Source: Augochlora pura (taxonomy: Eukaryota; Arthropoda; Insecta; Hymenoptera; Halictidae). Taken from it: a stretch of 64,000 bases of DNA. Location: assembly GCF_028453695.1 (NCBI RefSeq), contig NC_135775.1:26880545-26944544 (forward strand), read 5' to 3'. Every line of letters starts with the position of its first letter. Positions within the stretch are counted from its first letter, which is position 1. Under the pieces are notes generated by a model that was given only the letters and a program-made list of their open reading frames with translations, was not told the origin of the DNA and did no database searches. Positions 49,488 through 63,800 of the stretch are shown one piece after another. The position numbers and the translations under genes are program-made.

Positions 49488-49615
49488 TTCGTTTCGTCTC
49501 GTCTTGTTTCGTCTCATCCCGTCCCGTCCCGTCCCTTGCCCGTCCCATCTCATCTCATCTCGTCTCGTCTCGTCTCGTCTCGACTCGTCTCGCCTCGCCT
49601 CGCCTTGATTCGCTG
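49488..49615. repeat. (TCTCG)n / (GTCCC)n pentanucleotide array
   Basis: About 25 degenerate pentamers: CGTTTCGTCTCGTCTTG, then CCCGTCCCGTCCCGTCCC, CATCTCATCTCATCTCG and a run of CGTCTCGTCTCG, ending CGCCTCGCCTCGCC. The motif is the same as at 22424-22459. Confidence 0.92.
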
Positions 49616-52600
49616 TTCATGCCGTACTCGAGGTTTCTCTTCATCGTCCTCGATATTTCTTCGAGAGGCTATTGTCGAAAATGGAAGCGCGCCCGATTGC
49701 ACAACGTTGCGCTCCTTTCTTTATATTTCACGAGACATTAACGGTCATTCGCTCGATGGTTGGTTTGTTGCTGCCGCCACAATTTCATTTGTGCCGATCG
49801 GCTACGATATCCGGCGGCAATCGATGCGCTTATCCTTTCTCGTGTTTCATCTTGCTCGGTTCACGTACTGTGCCGACTAATTTATTTAAATTCTAAACGC
49901 TGTTTTCTACACTGTACCGTTCCCTCGACTTTGTATTTTCTAGAGCCTGCCTTCGTTTGTTTAAGTTTCCATCGTTGAATTATGGTTACATAGAAGGGTC
50001 AGAGTTGCTTCGAGGTTAGGTTCAATGACAGCGTTTCCGTTGCATTTCGCGCTCGAAACCCGTGAAATTGATTCACGTGTGTACGATCGTCAGCAAACGT
50101 ACGTTGGGTATGAGATACAGTATTTATATTCGGGTGACGTTGACGAATTGAAACTAGTATGGTAAGTTCGACGCCCGCGGTATCGTTTTGCCATAACCTC
50201 AAAGAATAAAGTGAAAGAGACTTGTTGGTAAACTTGTGCACATTGCAGTATTTACATTGTAAATTGTACGTCAACGTAAACTCTAATAGAGTAGTGTGAC
50301 TTTGACCGATATCATCCGACATAACCTCAACGATAAACGAAACGATACGAGACGCTAGTAATCGTGCTCGCGTTCATTAACGTTCCGCGTTCACACCAAC
50401 ATCTGAATTACAATGTGTTGTAGAAAAATCCCAATACCGGGGAACAGCGAATCGCTATAATTCGTTCGTACAATTATTCGTATCCGCTGGATGGTGAACG
50501 CAACACTAAATAACGTTCCGAACAGCTGACAAGCGCCCGTAAAGGTTTGAATTTCGACTCCTGTTCGAACGGTGAGAAAAGTAAGCGTTCGTTTTCTAGT
50601 AATGGTTGACGTATTTTTCCTTCCGTCGCGCAGGTGTAAAAGATATTCGGCATTGTCGCGAAGTTTGTTGGCATTAGGATTGTTATAGACGGTGGTAGCG
50701 CGAGTATCCTCGTTGCGTAAGTGGGAGCGCTATTATTGTTATCGAACGGTCTGTTTATATTCTATTCCGCCGAATGGAACGGAACAGAACGGAACGAAGC
50801 CAACGAGGCTCGACTCTCTCATTCGACGCGTGAAACACACGTCGACGTTAGACACAGAAAGTCGTCAGGTGGCTCATCCGCTCCTGTACTCGGCGAGCGT
50901 TGGAAGCGTGTCGGTAATTGGCCGGCTAATGAATTCGAGCCAAGGCTGACGTTTAAAGTTTCAGTCGTCGCCGGAAATTCCAACTGCCGCCGAGCAGGCG
51001 GCCACGCATCGCGATCCAAACAGTTTTTATTCTTTCTTTTTGTTGAAACCTTTCAGAATGTCCACATTTCGAATCATCGAAAGTTCTCTCCTCCCCCCTC
51101 TATTTTTCTTGCTGTTGCTCCCGCTTCGGTCCTTTCTCGGTTCCTCCCTACTCTTTTTTTACAATGACCTCATCGACGATGACTGTCCTCGACGGTGCCC
51201 GGAGGATGTCGCCGTTGAAAGCCGTATAGCGTTGTTGAATTTTATGCATTTCTAGCACACACCGGTGTCTACGAAATGTTTTCGCGGTGAACCGGTATTT
51301 TTTAGCGGACGATGGCACATTCTATTCAACAAGGGTTTCCATTTTATTCAGCGTAAACGAGACGGTTCTCTCTGTCTGGTTTCGGTCCTCGTGAATCGAT
51401 CGGCAAAAATTTACATCTGCCCAAACATCTGCGATCAAGCTGCAAGATTCGCGTTTTTCTTTAAACGTCCGAACGATTCAGCTAGCGCCGGCATTGTCGT
51501 GAATCATGGCTTGGTTCGACCCTGCTCTTCACTGAAGTTATTTCGTCGATTTTTCGTATCTAGCGCGTGTTATCGAATAGAATCTCGATTAATTAGAAGC
51601 ACGGCGATTTTTGCGAAGAGTCTATTCGATAAAGATGGCGTCGCGTGTACTACTGTAGAAGTTGAATGAAGGTTATCCATATGCTTAGCAAACGACCAGG
51701 AGTTTGTGAAAAATTGTTCGGATCAGTGTTTTGATATTAAATATAACTGGTATCAAGCAATAGAACTCGAGTGGATAAATAACAATTCCGTTTGCTCGTT
51801 CGGTCGGGTAGAACCGTCCAGTTCATCGCTCGATTCAATTAACGTTTCCCCCGATCGATCATTCGTTGGCTAATTAGCAGGGAATAACGACGGTGGCAGT
51901 GTCGGTGCTCGCAGCTCGGTGGCACACGGGCCGGGGAACGGCGACGCGAAAAACACGAACGAGATCGCGCAGGTCAAAATATCTTCCCTCGGGACGCCGT
52001 CACACCGCGCAGCCCTGGTTACACGTTTGCTTATTGTATTAACGTTATTTCGTGATCGGCCCGGCCGCGTGCGCAATACACACCCGCGCGAATGTTTGCG
52101 ATTACCCGCGAAAGCTCGCGAGTTCGTGTCACGGGTAAGAGACGAGCCTTTTCGTGGTTTGCGCACCATTTCAACATCGATGAATAGCAGTATCGACGCG
52201 GTAATCGCAACGTCGGCTACGATGCGGTCCAAGGACTAATCGAATTGGTTCGTCTCTTTCCGGAAACACCGAATTGTAGATGGCCGTTTTCGTTGGTTAT
52301 TGCTATCCAGCCGCGTCGCGTGATGACCTTCTACGCGTGAGAAAAACACGTGTTGATCGAGAAAGAATTCGGCCGACGGAACGCGACGCGATGCGACGGC
52401 GGTGTTCGATCGTGAGTCACGCGTGCGATCTGAAGAATGCTCGAGTTTACGATCAACTTTGGATAACGACGCTGGTCAGCTGGGCCAACCGATTATCTTT
52501 GGATCGTTTCGACCGAAGACCGGCTTCGCGAAAAAGATAAGCAAGCTGCTTGCGGCCGAATTTGAAAGCCGGAAGTTGTTTTCACGAAGCATCGAATCGA

Positions 52601-54120
52601 TCGAGCCATCGTTTCGGGAATTCGGAAACTGGTTAATTGAGGCAGGAAGTTTGAAATGAAAAGTGTCAGGTTCGCGGTGAGTGGAAAGTTTTGGCGGGAA
52701 ACTGTGCGACCACCACCGCCACTACCACCACCTCGTTACAAGGATAGGAAACGTGTTTTCGAGAATAGAACGTGCACGTGGCGAGGGAACGAGGTCGTAA
52801 GAGGGACAGGCATGTGGTGGCGTCTCTTCCGGTGGATCCGCCGGAGCCGGTTTAACTCGCCGTTTTGCAGTTCTTTTTTTTTCGACCGAGCTCGGAGATA
52901 TTTATTATCGTGTGCTCGTCGCGATTCGCAGCCAGCACTAGCACGGGTAGCACGAGGCATCGGGTAGCAGACAGCGGACAGGCACCCTCACTAGCACCAA
53001 CATCGAGTTCCAGCAGCGCGGCACTGGCCTAGGTCAACTCGTTGTATCACAGCTGCATATCTTTTTGGCTCCGCGGTCCGCGCGGATTCAAATTCGAATT
53101 CAGAATCTGTGGCGTTTAGAGACGCGTTTTCCCCGCGAAAACAATTCGTTTCACAGCGCGTATCTGCTCGTTTCACGAATCGTCATCGATCACCAGAGCC
53201 TCACGATCGACCGATTTTCCAGCCTGATCCCATCGTCGAATCGCATACTGTCTCGATACCTCGATGATAGATCGGCAATGGCAGGAAGGTGACAGGACTA
53301 GCGAGCGAGCATTCGCGCGCGAATCTTACACGGTGGGTTACGCGCTCGTAATTATTGCACGACACCGGCATTTTTCATCAGTGACTGGTGTTGGAAACGA
53401 GATCGTTCGCTCTCGGACGGAAGTTTTACTCCTCGCAATTCGATTCCCATTCTCGTGCGAATCCGGTGCGAACGCTCCCGAGCACGTAGGAGCGGTGGTC
53501 GGCTTGAAAAGCTGTGCGCTTGTAGATCGTGCCTGGTTGCGCAATGCCATACGGCGATAACAGTGATTTTTAAATATTTCGCTCCCCTCCACGACCTGCC
53601 GCGACCACCGTGCGCGCACCTAACTCGAGCCCGAGGAGAAAGTTCCCTCATCGCTCGAGGGAAAATCGGCCGATCATCGTTCGCTGCCGTGCTAGAAATT
53701 GGAATGGTTGGTCACCCGAGAACTCGGATCGAGCGGACAATTTCGCATCGGTGATCGTTGCGTAATGCCTTTCGCGCGTACGTACGCTTCGTCGCGACGA
53801 CGATCGATTATCCCGGATCTTAAGCACACGGAAAGATCGTTCGGACTAAGGGCTGGCGCGACTTGACGCGACGCGACGCGTAACGTTCGAATTCGTACCA
53901 ATTAATCCCCGGCGCATGTTGTCGTAACGGAAAACAATACTCGGCCGGCCAGGAAACCGATCGATAAACGTCGCTCGCGACCCTCTCCCATGCTAATCAC
54001 AGTCGTACGCGGCGAGAGTCGCTACCGCAACAAAATACGGTCTCCCGAATTCGTGGTCGACGGCGCGCAGCTCTCGTAATTCCTCGTTCGCGATCATTTT
54101 CTTAGTCGAAATCTCCGTCG

Positions 54121-54124
<4 letters not shown>

Positions 54125-54151
<27 letters not shown>
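54125..54151. repeat. (CT)n microsatellite
   Basis: About 13 CT units, roughly 680 nt before the enok start codon. Confidence 0.93.
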
Positions 54152-54317
54152 CCGCGTGCAACGCTCGAGACATGTAACCCTCGTCGGAAAGTTCGTTCGG
54201 GGTAGGGGCTGGTACAGTGAACACGGAGATGATAGAACAGATATAACATAAACGGTAACCAGCCGTATTCGAGAGTGAAAGACGCGATAGCTGCAATGGA
54301 TCCTATTGCCTATCGCT

Positions 54318-54383
54318 GTTGAGATCGAGATTGAGATTGTGATTGAGGTTGAGATCGAGGTCGAGGTCATTGTCGAAGTCGAG
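54318..54383. repeat. (GATTGA/GAGGTC)n hexanucleotide repeat
   Basis: Imperfect GAGATTGAGATTGTGATTG followed by GAGATCGAGGTCGAGGTC. On the minus strand it reads as Leu/Asn/Asp repeats and makes a spurious ORF. Confidence 0.85.
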
Positions 54384-54832
54384 AACGCGATGGTGGAGGT
54401 GTGCGTCGTGTAGGGGGGTCACGGATTTTCTTCGGTAAACGCTATCGAGTACCGCGTGAACATCGCTGCTCGCGTCTGACGCGATAATCAACGAAATATC
54501 CCAACGACTGAGCAGACACGAATGCTATGATTTCAGGTTGAAAGCTACGTGTGATCGAGGGTAGCAGCAGCAACCGGGAAGGTAGTTGAACGGAAGAAGA
54601 AGGAACAGCGGAGGAGCTCGAGTAGGAAGGAAGGTAGGCAGGAGGAGAGAAGGCAGGCAGCAGGCAAGAAGACACGCGCAGGATGTGAATGTCGCGGCCG
54701 TGACACAGCTGACCCAGACCCGGAGGCGCTCCAGCGTTGTCTACCGGGTGCGTATAACCTGGCCAGGTACGTGGCGGGTGGGTACGCCGCCGCCGGCGCC
54801 GCCCTCGTCGGCAGACGGCCGTCGGAGACGAG

Positions 54833-57759
54833 ATGGACGAGCCGGAGTCCGCGGAAACGTGGTCGGCCTGGTTCCTGGACGCGATCCGGAAGATCCGCAG
54901 CCAGAAACAGAGGCCGAGCGTCGAACGCATATGTCATGCGATCCGCCAACATCACAACTTCCACGAAGAGGAGATCGCGGAGCACTTGGAGGTCGCCGTA
55001 AAACGCGGTGACGTGCTCAAAATCTTCAACAAGGGTCAGTCGTCGTACAAGGACCCGGGTGGTTTGCAGTCGAAGCCGCTCAAAGTCGGCAAAGGCTCCG
55101 ACCTGAGCAAGGTCCTCGGTAAGGCCGTCAGGGAGCTTGGCGAGAGGGAGGGCTCGACCCTCAAGACCATCGAGAAGTACATCAGGCAGAGCCACACGGT
55201 CGAGGAGGAGGCCGAAGGCGACCTCAGGACTGCGCTCAGGCTTTCTGCGAAGAGGGCGGCCGACCGGGGTCTCGTTGTCCAGGATGGCAGGCTGTTCCGG
55301 CAGCCGGACAGGCCGCCCTATCTTAAGAAAATTGGGGACAGCGCCAACCTACCACCGCCGGATCCTCCAGTACCCAAGGTGAGTCTCTCTCTCTCTTTCT
55401 TCGCTCTTGTTTTGCGGGGAATTCAAATCGGGCGACGAGCAGTCGTATCGATAACATTTTTAACGTAGCATCTGTCCAACGGCTAAGCTGTGCAAGAGCG
55501 CGCGCTAGTCGGACTCTCTTACACTGACGAGTTTCGGGGAGCAACTGTTACGGAAATATCGTGAGAATTTTCATGACCCTGAACTCGGTGGAGCATATTC
55601 GCCAGAACTGTCGCGATGCCAGCTCTAGTTGCCGACGCGGATCCGGAACTCGCCGAATCTTTTAGAAATCGTGGGCGACGACGATTCCCGACGTAGACGC
55701 GATCGATGGCCACGCATTCGTTGTTTCGCAGTTCCGCGAGCGAAGATAATGGACGCTTCCTCGCCGAAGTGGTCCGCATTCGACTGCGCGAATGGTCGAT
55801 CTCGTCGTCTCGATTCTTGCTTTCTATCGACTGTGCGGGGTCAGCTGGGGTCAGACGTCGCCAAGCAAAAAGTTGCCGAGTTCCCGACCGGCTCGCAACG
55901 ATCCATTAATCTCGGCAAAGCGATCGGTAACCGCTCGGAAACCGCTCGTTCGGTATGCCGTCTTTCGTCTTTCTCGACTCACCTATCTTCCCTCTCGAGA
56001 AGCTTCGAGCCCCGTTCGCACGGGAGAAATCAACCAGAATATTCTCATGATACTATTCTTCTCCCACGGAGTACGCCGTTTCAGTTGCCTCTGTTTATTC
56101 GGATTCGTTCAAGCAGAAGCGATCAGAGACAATGTGTGCACGGAATTTAGTTGGTCGAAACGGCAACGCGTGACCGTATCGAAAGAGTGAGTCGAGTGAG
56201 GAAAAGAGTCGACGCTGCGCGGCGCGGTGCGGTGCCGGTGTGGCGTTTCCAGGGCATGAGTCACACGAGTTCGTGTACGTGTTCGTATTCGTAACGACGC
56301 AATGGAGGAGATAGAATGTACAGGTAATCGGCGTAATGCAAACAGGCCGCGGAAAAATAACGGACCGCTTGATGGCTGTTCACGAGCCGCTCTCCAGCTA
56401 CGCGACGGCCCAATTTCAGTCGCGTTCCCGGCTAATTTCTCTCGAAACCGCTGCTCGCGTCGAACCCTAGGCAGAATCGAGTAGCTGGCGAGGCGTTACT
56501 AAGGGATCGTTTTCTTGCGAACGATTGGCTTTTCGTGAGAAATTCGGTGTCGGCGAGGCTTGAGACGGTTCGGTGGACAACAGGTTTCGCTGGATGCGTG
56601 CGTGGGCATTTGAATCGGTGCAACGTGGCTCTTGGCGTGGTTCGAACCTGCGGATTATGTAATATTATATAAAAGCTGGGAAAGATGGTTGCAGTTGAGC
56701 ATTGAATCAATGGGGAAAATATTACGCGTCGTTACGGTCCTTTCTTCGTGCGGCGGCGAGTCACGCCGTGTGCCCACGCCTCCAAGAGCCTTCCTTCGGA
56801 AGGGAGCGGACGAGGGCAACCGGGGGAGCGAGAAGGGCCAGCTGGAACAGAGGGGAGAGGCTCGAGACGATGTGCTATCTCGGCCAACTTCCGGCGACTC
56901 GTTTGTATATCGCTTCTCTTATTGATCCTCCGCGCGCACGGAATCACTCCGACGGATCAGTCCGTCTCTCTCTTCTCTCTTTCTCCCTATTTCTCTCGGT
57001 GGCCCTCTCGCTTGGTGTTTTCTTCCCTCCGCGTGTCCCCGCGTTCCTAACGGCCGCGTTTTATGCGTGTCAGGCCGTAAAGCGAGCAAGTGAAACGGGA
57101 GGGAAGAGATGGAATGAGAGGGTGGGAGGGAGGGAGAGGGAGAGAGAGAGAGAGAGAGAGCAGAAAGTTATAAAACGTTCGCGCCGACGCGATTCTGCTA
57201 ATTCTCTTTTCTCCACTCCTCTCTTGGCCTGTCCACGTCCACCGCGCAGCGGGTTGTTCCCTCTGTCTCTTTCAGCTGGCTTCGAAGCCCCACCGTGTCG
57301 CGTCGCTGCCACCAGTTTCCCGCCACTGCGTGTTTCCCGCGTTTTTTCGTCGACTCTTAGGCTACCGTTTTTCAAGTCCAATCGCGAATCGTCTCGAGTC
57401 CGGAAGTCTTGTCGAATTCGCTGGATATTCTTCAGCGACGGATTCAGTAACGTCGAGCAACGCTAACGACAGGAGCATGAGGAGATCAACGAGACTGAAA
57501 GCTCGCGATGAGTCAGTTATCACGAGACAAGATTGAAAAGAGAAGGCAGCCGCGAGGTCGACGTGAGAGAGAAGCGATGGCGCGACCGCGGCGCGGAAAG
57601 AACTGAGACGAGAGAAACGTTGTCGAGCGTAAGGACGCGGTTCACCGAAGCGCCCAATCGCCTAACAGTTACTCGATGATTGGCCGTATCTCGTCGCCGA
57701 GCAACAGGTCGTTGGTCCGAGAACGAGAGGTTAATCGTGCGTGTTTCGTTCAAGGAAAT

Positions 57760-57803
<44 letters not shown>

Positions 57804-60800
57804 CTCTCCCTGTCTGTATCTGTCTCTGTCTCAAACTCGGGGCCGAGACCTCGACGAAAAATGTCACTCAAACACAACCCGACAATAGGCTCCGATAGAG
57901 TCGACTCAGAGTCGTTCGCTTTTCCTCTGATCGCGAATCGTCGGCAACAGGTCTGCCCGATAATTGAGAATAGCTAGGATTCACTTCGTCGTTTTTTAAA
58001 ATAGAAACCGCAACATTGCGCTTCGTCTTCGCGAGTCTAAAAGTCGATCGATTTTTCGTTACTCGATGTAGTCGACATCCGTAACCTTGGGAAAACTTGG
58101 AAGTACTCGATAGACCTTAAACGACTGTGGTGTACCGGACTGTTTCTAGGGGTCTGTCTATCTAGGGATAGTCGATGATTTCGATTTTGATTTGCAACGT
58201 CAAAAGTTGTCGGTAGTTTCGGGATCGATCTATTAGAATTGTTTCGCGTGTGTGCACCTCGGTATATCGAGGCGAGAGATCTCGCGTCCGCGAGAATGGT
58301 TGTGCGGTGGAACGGTTTTAATAAGATGCACCCTCGTTGATGCGGGGATATACGGAACCAAGCTGCCTGCATTATTACTGGAATGAATAATGTTTTACGG
58401 TGGTCCGTCTGTCGGTCGGTGGGTCGTCTTTGGTATGTAACATGCAACGCGCGCGATACGAGGCAACGAAAGCGAACACACAGAAACTCGGGTGCTCCGC
58501 CGTGAACGAACGCACTGCTTCGGTATCCAGCTGCAGGTCCTCGCAGGGCCCGCTCGACCGAGCTCTAATAACAGCTTTCCCATTAACAACGCGGCGACCA
58601 TAAGACTCACCGTGTCAACTCTATCGACTTTTGCGATCTCTGCCGTTTCGTGGAACAGGCGACGTACGGTCGTTGGTCGTTGATTTCGTTTCCACTTTGG
58701 ACGCAATCTTGTTCGCAAGTCTTCGGTGGGACGCGGAATATGGAATCGAATGTTTATCTGGTGTTGCTTTATTTAAGGCTGTTTAATAATTGTATTCTCG
58801 ATCAATGGGACGATCGGATAAAGTATAACTTTTTATACTGGCTGCGAAGGTTCGCGAGCAAGAGCGTTCGACGAGGGAGCGGAAATGTTAGCCCCGAATT
58901 TGCCATTTGCTCGTCGTTTACCGACTATCTTGTTCGACCGTTGAGCGGAGAAGAGGGGGATAGCGTATAGAATGGATGCTCTGTCACCGATTAACCGTAT
59001 ATCGTTGGTGTGTCTTGTCTGTCCCTTAGTTGCCGGCTCCTTTGCCGATATGCAAGGAATGCCTCGGCGCGACGATAGCCGGGAACAACAACAACACGAA
59101 GCGGAATGCAACGGAGAAGCTGAGCAGGTGTAGCGTATGCGGCGCGGCCCTGCATAACTCGTGCGCCCCGCCGGAGCTCTCGATCCTCGTCGACAGGGGT
59201 ATTACGTGGTCATGCGACGACTGCTCGCCGACCTGCGCCGGCTGTCAGCTGGAACAGGAGTCGCAGAACTATCTGGTGAAGTGCGCCGGCTGCGTAAAGT
59301 GTTATCATCCCACCTGCCTCGACCCTGCCCTCGACAAGAAGAATAAGGCGCCGTGGAGATGTCGGCACTGTCAGACGGCGCACACGCCGATCGCCAAGGA
59401 CGATGGCAAGAAGAGCAAGACGCAGGATTCGGTCTCGCTCGATGACACGCCGACTAGCGCGAGGAAGAGATTCAGCAAGTTGCGCGAGAATCGAAAGTAA
59501 GGAGACGGTCTCTAGTTTCGAGAAGCACACGATATCGTGCCTGCCGCGCCGCGCCGCTCCTTCCTATCTCTTTCGAGATCTTTCTCGGCCTTTAAAATCG
59601 CCTCGTTGACGAATTCCCAACGTTTGACGCTCGAACGCGTCTACATTTTACGTTGTAGACACGGCGGTTGGTAAAAGAGGAAGGATCGGTCGTGACGCTC
59701 GAAGGCCGATCGAGGTCGACACGGTTTACTCGACGCCGATGTCGCGTTCGATGTGTTTCAGATCGGCGGTATCCAGGAAGAGCTTGACGATCGCGACTCC
59801 TGGCAAGAAAGGCGCTGTTGGAGTGGCACAGGTGGACAGCAGCTCGGACGGTAATGCGGGTGTTGTCTCCCCTCGTCAACCACCTTTAATTTCCTCTCCC
59901 ATACCACAACCCCCCGCCCAACTCGCAGGCCAGGGTAGGCTACTCGAAGAAAAGAACGACCGGATCTCGAAGGAGAAGCAAAAGTTCTTTAGGCTGAGCG
60001 CATTTAACGCGGAGCACAATAAGTTGAAGCGGGTGGGGGGCGGTGATAAGTCTAAGTCCTCGCAGAACGTTAGTCCTAGGTTAACTCGGGGTAACGCGAA
60101 CCAGAAGAAGCAGCAGCAGCAACAACAACAACAACAACAACAGCTACCGCAACAACAACAACCGTTACGACCGGGTAAAAGAGCCTCGTTAGCGTCTAGC
60201 AGCAGCAGTAGTAGTAGTAGCAGCAGCAGCAGCAGCAGTAGTAGCGGTAGCGGGAGCGGCAGCGGCAGTGACGCGACAGATACCGATTCCTCTGATGGTA
60301 GCGATACCACGGACAACGACGAGGAGGAGGAGGAGCAGGAGCAGGAAGAAGAGGAGGAGGAGGAGGAGGACGAAGGAGGTAACAGTTCGAGCGAATCCAG
60401 CGGCTCGACGTCGGAGGAGGACGCGCCGGAGGGTGGTCGTAAGACGGTCCACGAATCTCCGAAACCTAGAAGTCCGTTTTCTTGCGACCTCAGCGAGGAC
60501 AAGCCATGGGGCTTCGCCGCAGCCGCTGCCAAGTTGAACGCAGAGTCACCGTTTTTCAGCAACATAAACAACACGTTCGGTGCTCCGTTGCCGAAGCTCG
60601 ACGTGGGCGGAACGCCGACATTCGGCTTGCACATACAACCGGCCGCAGCCACAACCCTCTCGGACAACAACAAGAAGAAGCAAAAGAACGTAACCAGGAT
60701 CACGGCCAGCGGGGGTGGCAACATCTCTTCTGGCTTGACTGTCGCGGGCGGCAGCTGTGGCGGAGGCGGAGGTAGCATCGATAACAAAGTAAAGCCGGGT

Positions 60801-63800
60801 GCCGGTCAATTGAAAGGCTTGTTCGATGGTTTGAGTCACTTCTTTTCAGTGCCTACGAACAGTAGGGCGAGATCCGGTGGGGCGGCGCCTAATTATGCCC
60901 CGGATAGGAGAAAACGGCTCAATGCCGACGACAAGAACGGTGCCAGCAATCAAGCCAAGATCCCGAAAACTAGCTCAAACAAAAGCGACTCGTCTCCGGG
61001 CGTTGGTATCGGCATTGGCGTTGGCGTTGGCGTTGGGGTCGGTGTTGGTGCCGGTGCCGGTACAGGTACCGCCTCCTCTGCTCCCGTAGTCACCACCGCT
61101 GCTACAGCAGCAGTTGCTATTCCCGTTTCCGTTCCTGTAGCCGCTGCCGTCAGCGTCGCAGGCAAACCGAAGGAAAGGAAAAAGACGGCGGAGGAAGTCC
61201 CGAAAATGCCGAGGCCTGGTATTTTCACACCCTCCGACGAGAGTCTGTTCGTGGTTGGCTCGTTGAACGAAAAGCTACCGAAAATGACACCATCGAATCT
61301 GGTGAAAACCGCTGTGAATAGTAAGAGGCACGAGCATGAGAAGAGAAAACTGATGAAGGATGCCTCGTCGCTAGTTAAGTACGCCCCACCATCCTACCGG
61401 CACGACCATTATCCACGGAAAAGAAACAGCAGCAGCAGCAACAACAATAACAACAACACGGCCACTGAGACGAGCAATGGTCAGACGACGCGCCACCCTG
61501 TGCCCGCTGTCTCAAAGTCCGGCCTGTGTTCCGATTCCGTGAAATCAAATCCTAGCCTAAAGTCCAATCCACGAGCCTGTACTAGCGCCACCACCACCAA
61601 CACCACCACGACACCCCGCGCGACACCCTGCTCCACCAGGAAGGGTAAGAGTCTATCCCCGACCCGTTCACGAGTCCCTTAACCTCGATGATGCACCCAA
61701 AAAAAAAGAAAAGAAAAAAAAAGAAGAAAAGAAAAAAGTCGCAAAAAGAAGAATTTCCCCTCTAATCTAATCCTCGCTCACCACCACGTGGATGTGTTGG
61801 CGGTGTGGTGTGGTATATGATATGTGTGTGTACATGTGACTCTGACACGTAACTTCTTTTCCAGGATCAACGTGATTGTTCTCTCGTACCGTGCGTGCAA
61901 TCTCGCCCGATCGAATATCTTGCGTTTCCGATGCTTCCATGGGATCGTTAACGAACGATCCAATCCTTCTTCTAATCTCGTTCGATCGCGAGAGAATAGA
62001 AAATCGCGCGTTCGAGCACAGAACAATCACGTTCCTCGATAGGACGTTTATCGGTCACACGGTGTAAAACCAATGGAAATCTATCTCTCACGATGGGTGG
62101 TGATACCTCCGCGTATTCGAGAATACTTGTACCGTGGAAACGGATCATTCCTCTTGAAATAGTATCTACGATTTCCATTCTCGACACGGTCCTAGATCCT
62201 TGGTTCTCTCGATTCCTCGCGATTCGCGATTTTAGATGCTCGATTCTCGATTCGCAACTCACGATTCTAAATTCGCGATCGACCCAAGGATTTCCATCGG
62301 TTTCACGCCACACGAATATTTACGTGGTTTATTGCATGTCACTAATAATATTTATTACTTGGCTCTGGCACACTTAACTTTCCTTTATTCCATGCCGCAG
62401 ACTTATAGGGTACTCTATTAGTGCACGCCCGCCAATGCACCCGACCGTACACGCAATGGTTTTCGCACACTTTCGTCTCCGGTTCCCCTTGTTTCTCGAA
62501 TCCTGTTGATGGTTCCCCGTTTCTCAATTATCGATCGATGCTCGCAATTTCGATTCGACTCGGTTCACCGATCGGAAAAGAAAAACGCTCAGAGACATTG
62601 GATAATCATCGAAACGCACCGTGACTCGGTGTAGCTCCTTCGAGAAATTTCCGAAGCAATGTATTCCTTAATCTCTCCTTTTCCCCCTCGTGACAATCGA
62701 AAGTGTAACCGCACTGGCCAGTTTTGCAGGACGAAGAAATACGCCACTGAGTGACAGAGACTGTACCACTACGCTCCACCATTCCGTGTTAGTAGCTAAA
62801 ATGGATCGTCTACCAGCTGCTGTTGACACTCGCTGATCAGCAAGCGCACCGTTCTTGTCGTAATATTCAACATCCTCCGCAACGCATAACGACAAATGCC
62901 CTTTTGCCATCGAAGAGCCAGCCTACGAAACTCTGCCAACACATCCCACAAATATCCAATGTCATTCCATAGCTTTGCTTTCTTTTTCGAGACTCCCTGT
63001 TATTAACAGCTCAACTTGATGCTCACTGTTTCTCCGTTTTGTTAACTTTTGTCGAGATTGTACATTGGTTGACGCATGACGCTTGCCGAATCAAGGTAAC
63101 GGTCTTTTCAATCGACGACGAAACTTGATAACGCAGGTGTCCCGTACTGTTCGCAAACGTTTCGTATCGCCGGACGGGACACGTCGCCCTCGGCATCGCA
63201 ACTGTGTAGAGTGAACAATTCCTCGTCTCTCGATCCTCTCCTTTGCACCGGACGCGTCGCAAAACCATGCGCGCGGAGAACCGCGACGTAAAACCATTTT
63301 TCTACTTGAATGTTTTCTTTCTCTCTTGAGAGGTCTTCGTCCTAACGAAGAGCTCTCTACACTTCCGTTGTTCTGTATTCGTCCCTCGAAGAAATGCGAG
63401 CAAAAGAAGAACCAATGTTTGAACTCTGCTTGCAGAAGAGCCGATACTGCCGCAAACCTTGCCGCCCGGCGTCACTCAGAAGGACGTCGATCTGTTCAGG
63501 GATGCCCGAGACAGAGCGGCGTGTCTCACAGTTTCGAACGGAGACGACAACGGCGAAGTCGAAGGCGACGAGGCAGTGACTACGACAGCGTCGGCTGCTA
63601 CTACGACGACGGCGACGACGACAACAACGATGCCAGTAGCGGTGTCGGCGACGCTGTCGGTGTCGACGGCTCTCAGTCCTGGGAACGGCAACCCCGCGGC
63701 CGGCAACGGCGCAAGAAATCCCGCTGCCATCGTTTTCGGCCGATACGAAGTGGAAACGTGGTACTCGAGTCCGTTCCCCCAGGAGTACGCAAGGTTACCG

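Larger units (their letters stand above)
47953..54832 (+). other. probable enok 5' intron and leader, no coding exon seen
   Basis: CpG-containing sequence of mixed composition with simple repeats. No ORF here has a recognisable domain. GC-rich sequence at 54640-54832 is probably 5' UTR leading to the ATG. Confidence 0.4.
55379..59029 (+). other. enok intron 1 (about 3.65 kb)
   Basis: Donor AAG/GTGAGT, acceptor TCCCTTAG. CpG-containing sequence with open frames on both strands that show no domain. No nested gene supported. Confidence 0.7.

Noticed and set aside
56595..56660. tRNA-like B box (GGTTCGAACCT)
   Set aside because: No matching A box at the right distance and no cloverleaf could be drawn.
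56702..57466. 254-codon plus-strand ORF
   Set aside because: Inside enok intron 1, GC-rich with a GA repeat, no domain, and composition unlike protein.
59876..60787. 303-codon minus-strand ORF rich in Ser, Leu and Cys
   Set aside because: Exact antisense of the enok low-complexity exon; its poly-Ser, poly-Leu and poly-Cys runs mirror the repeats.
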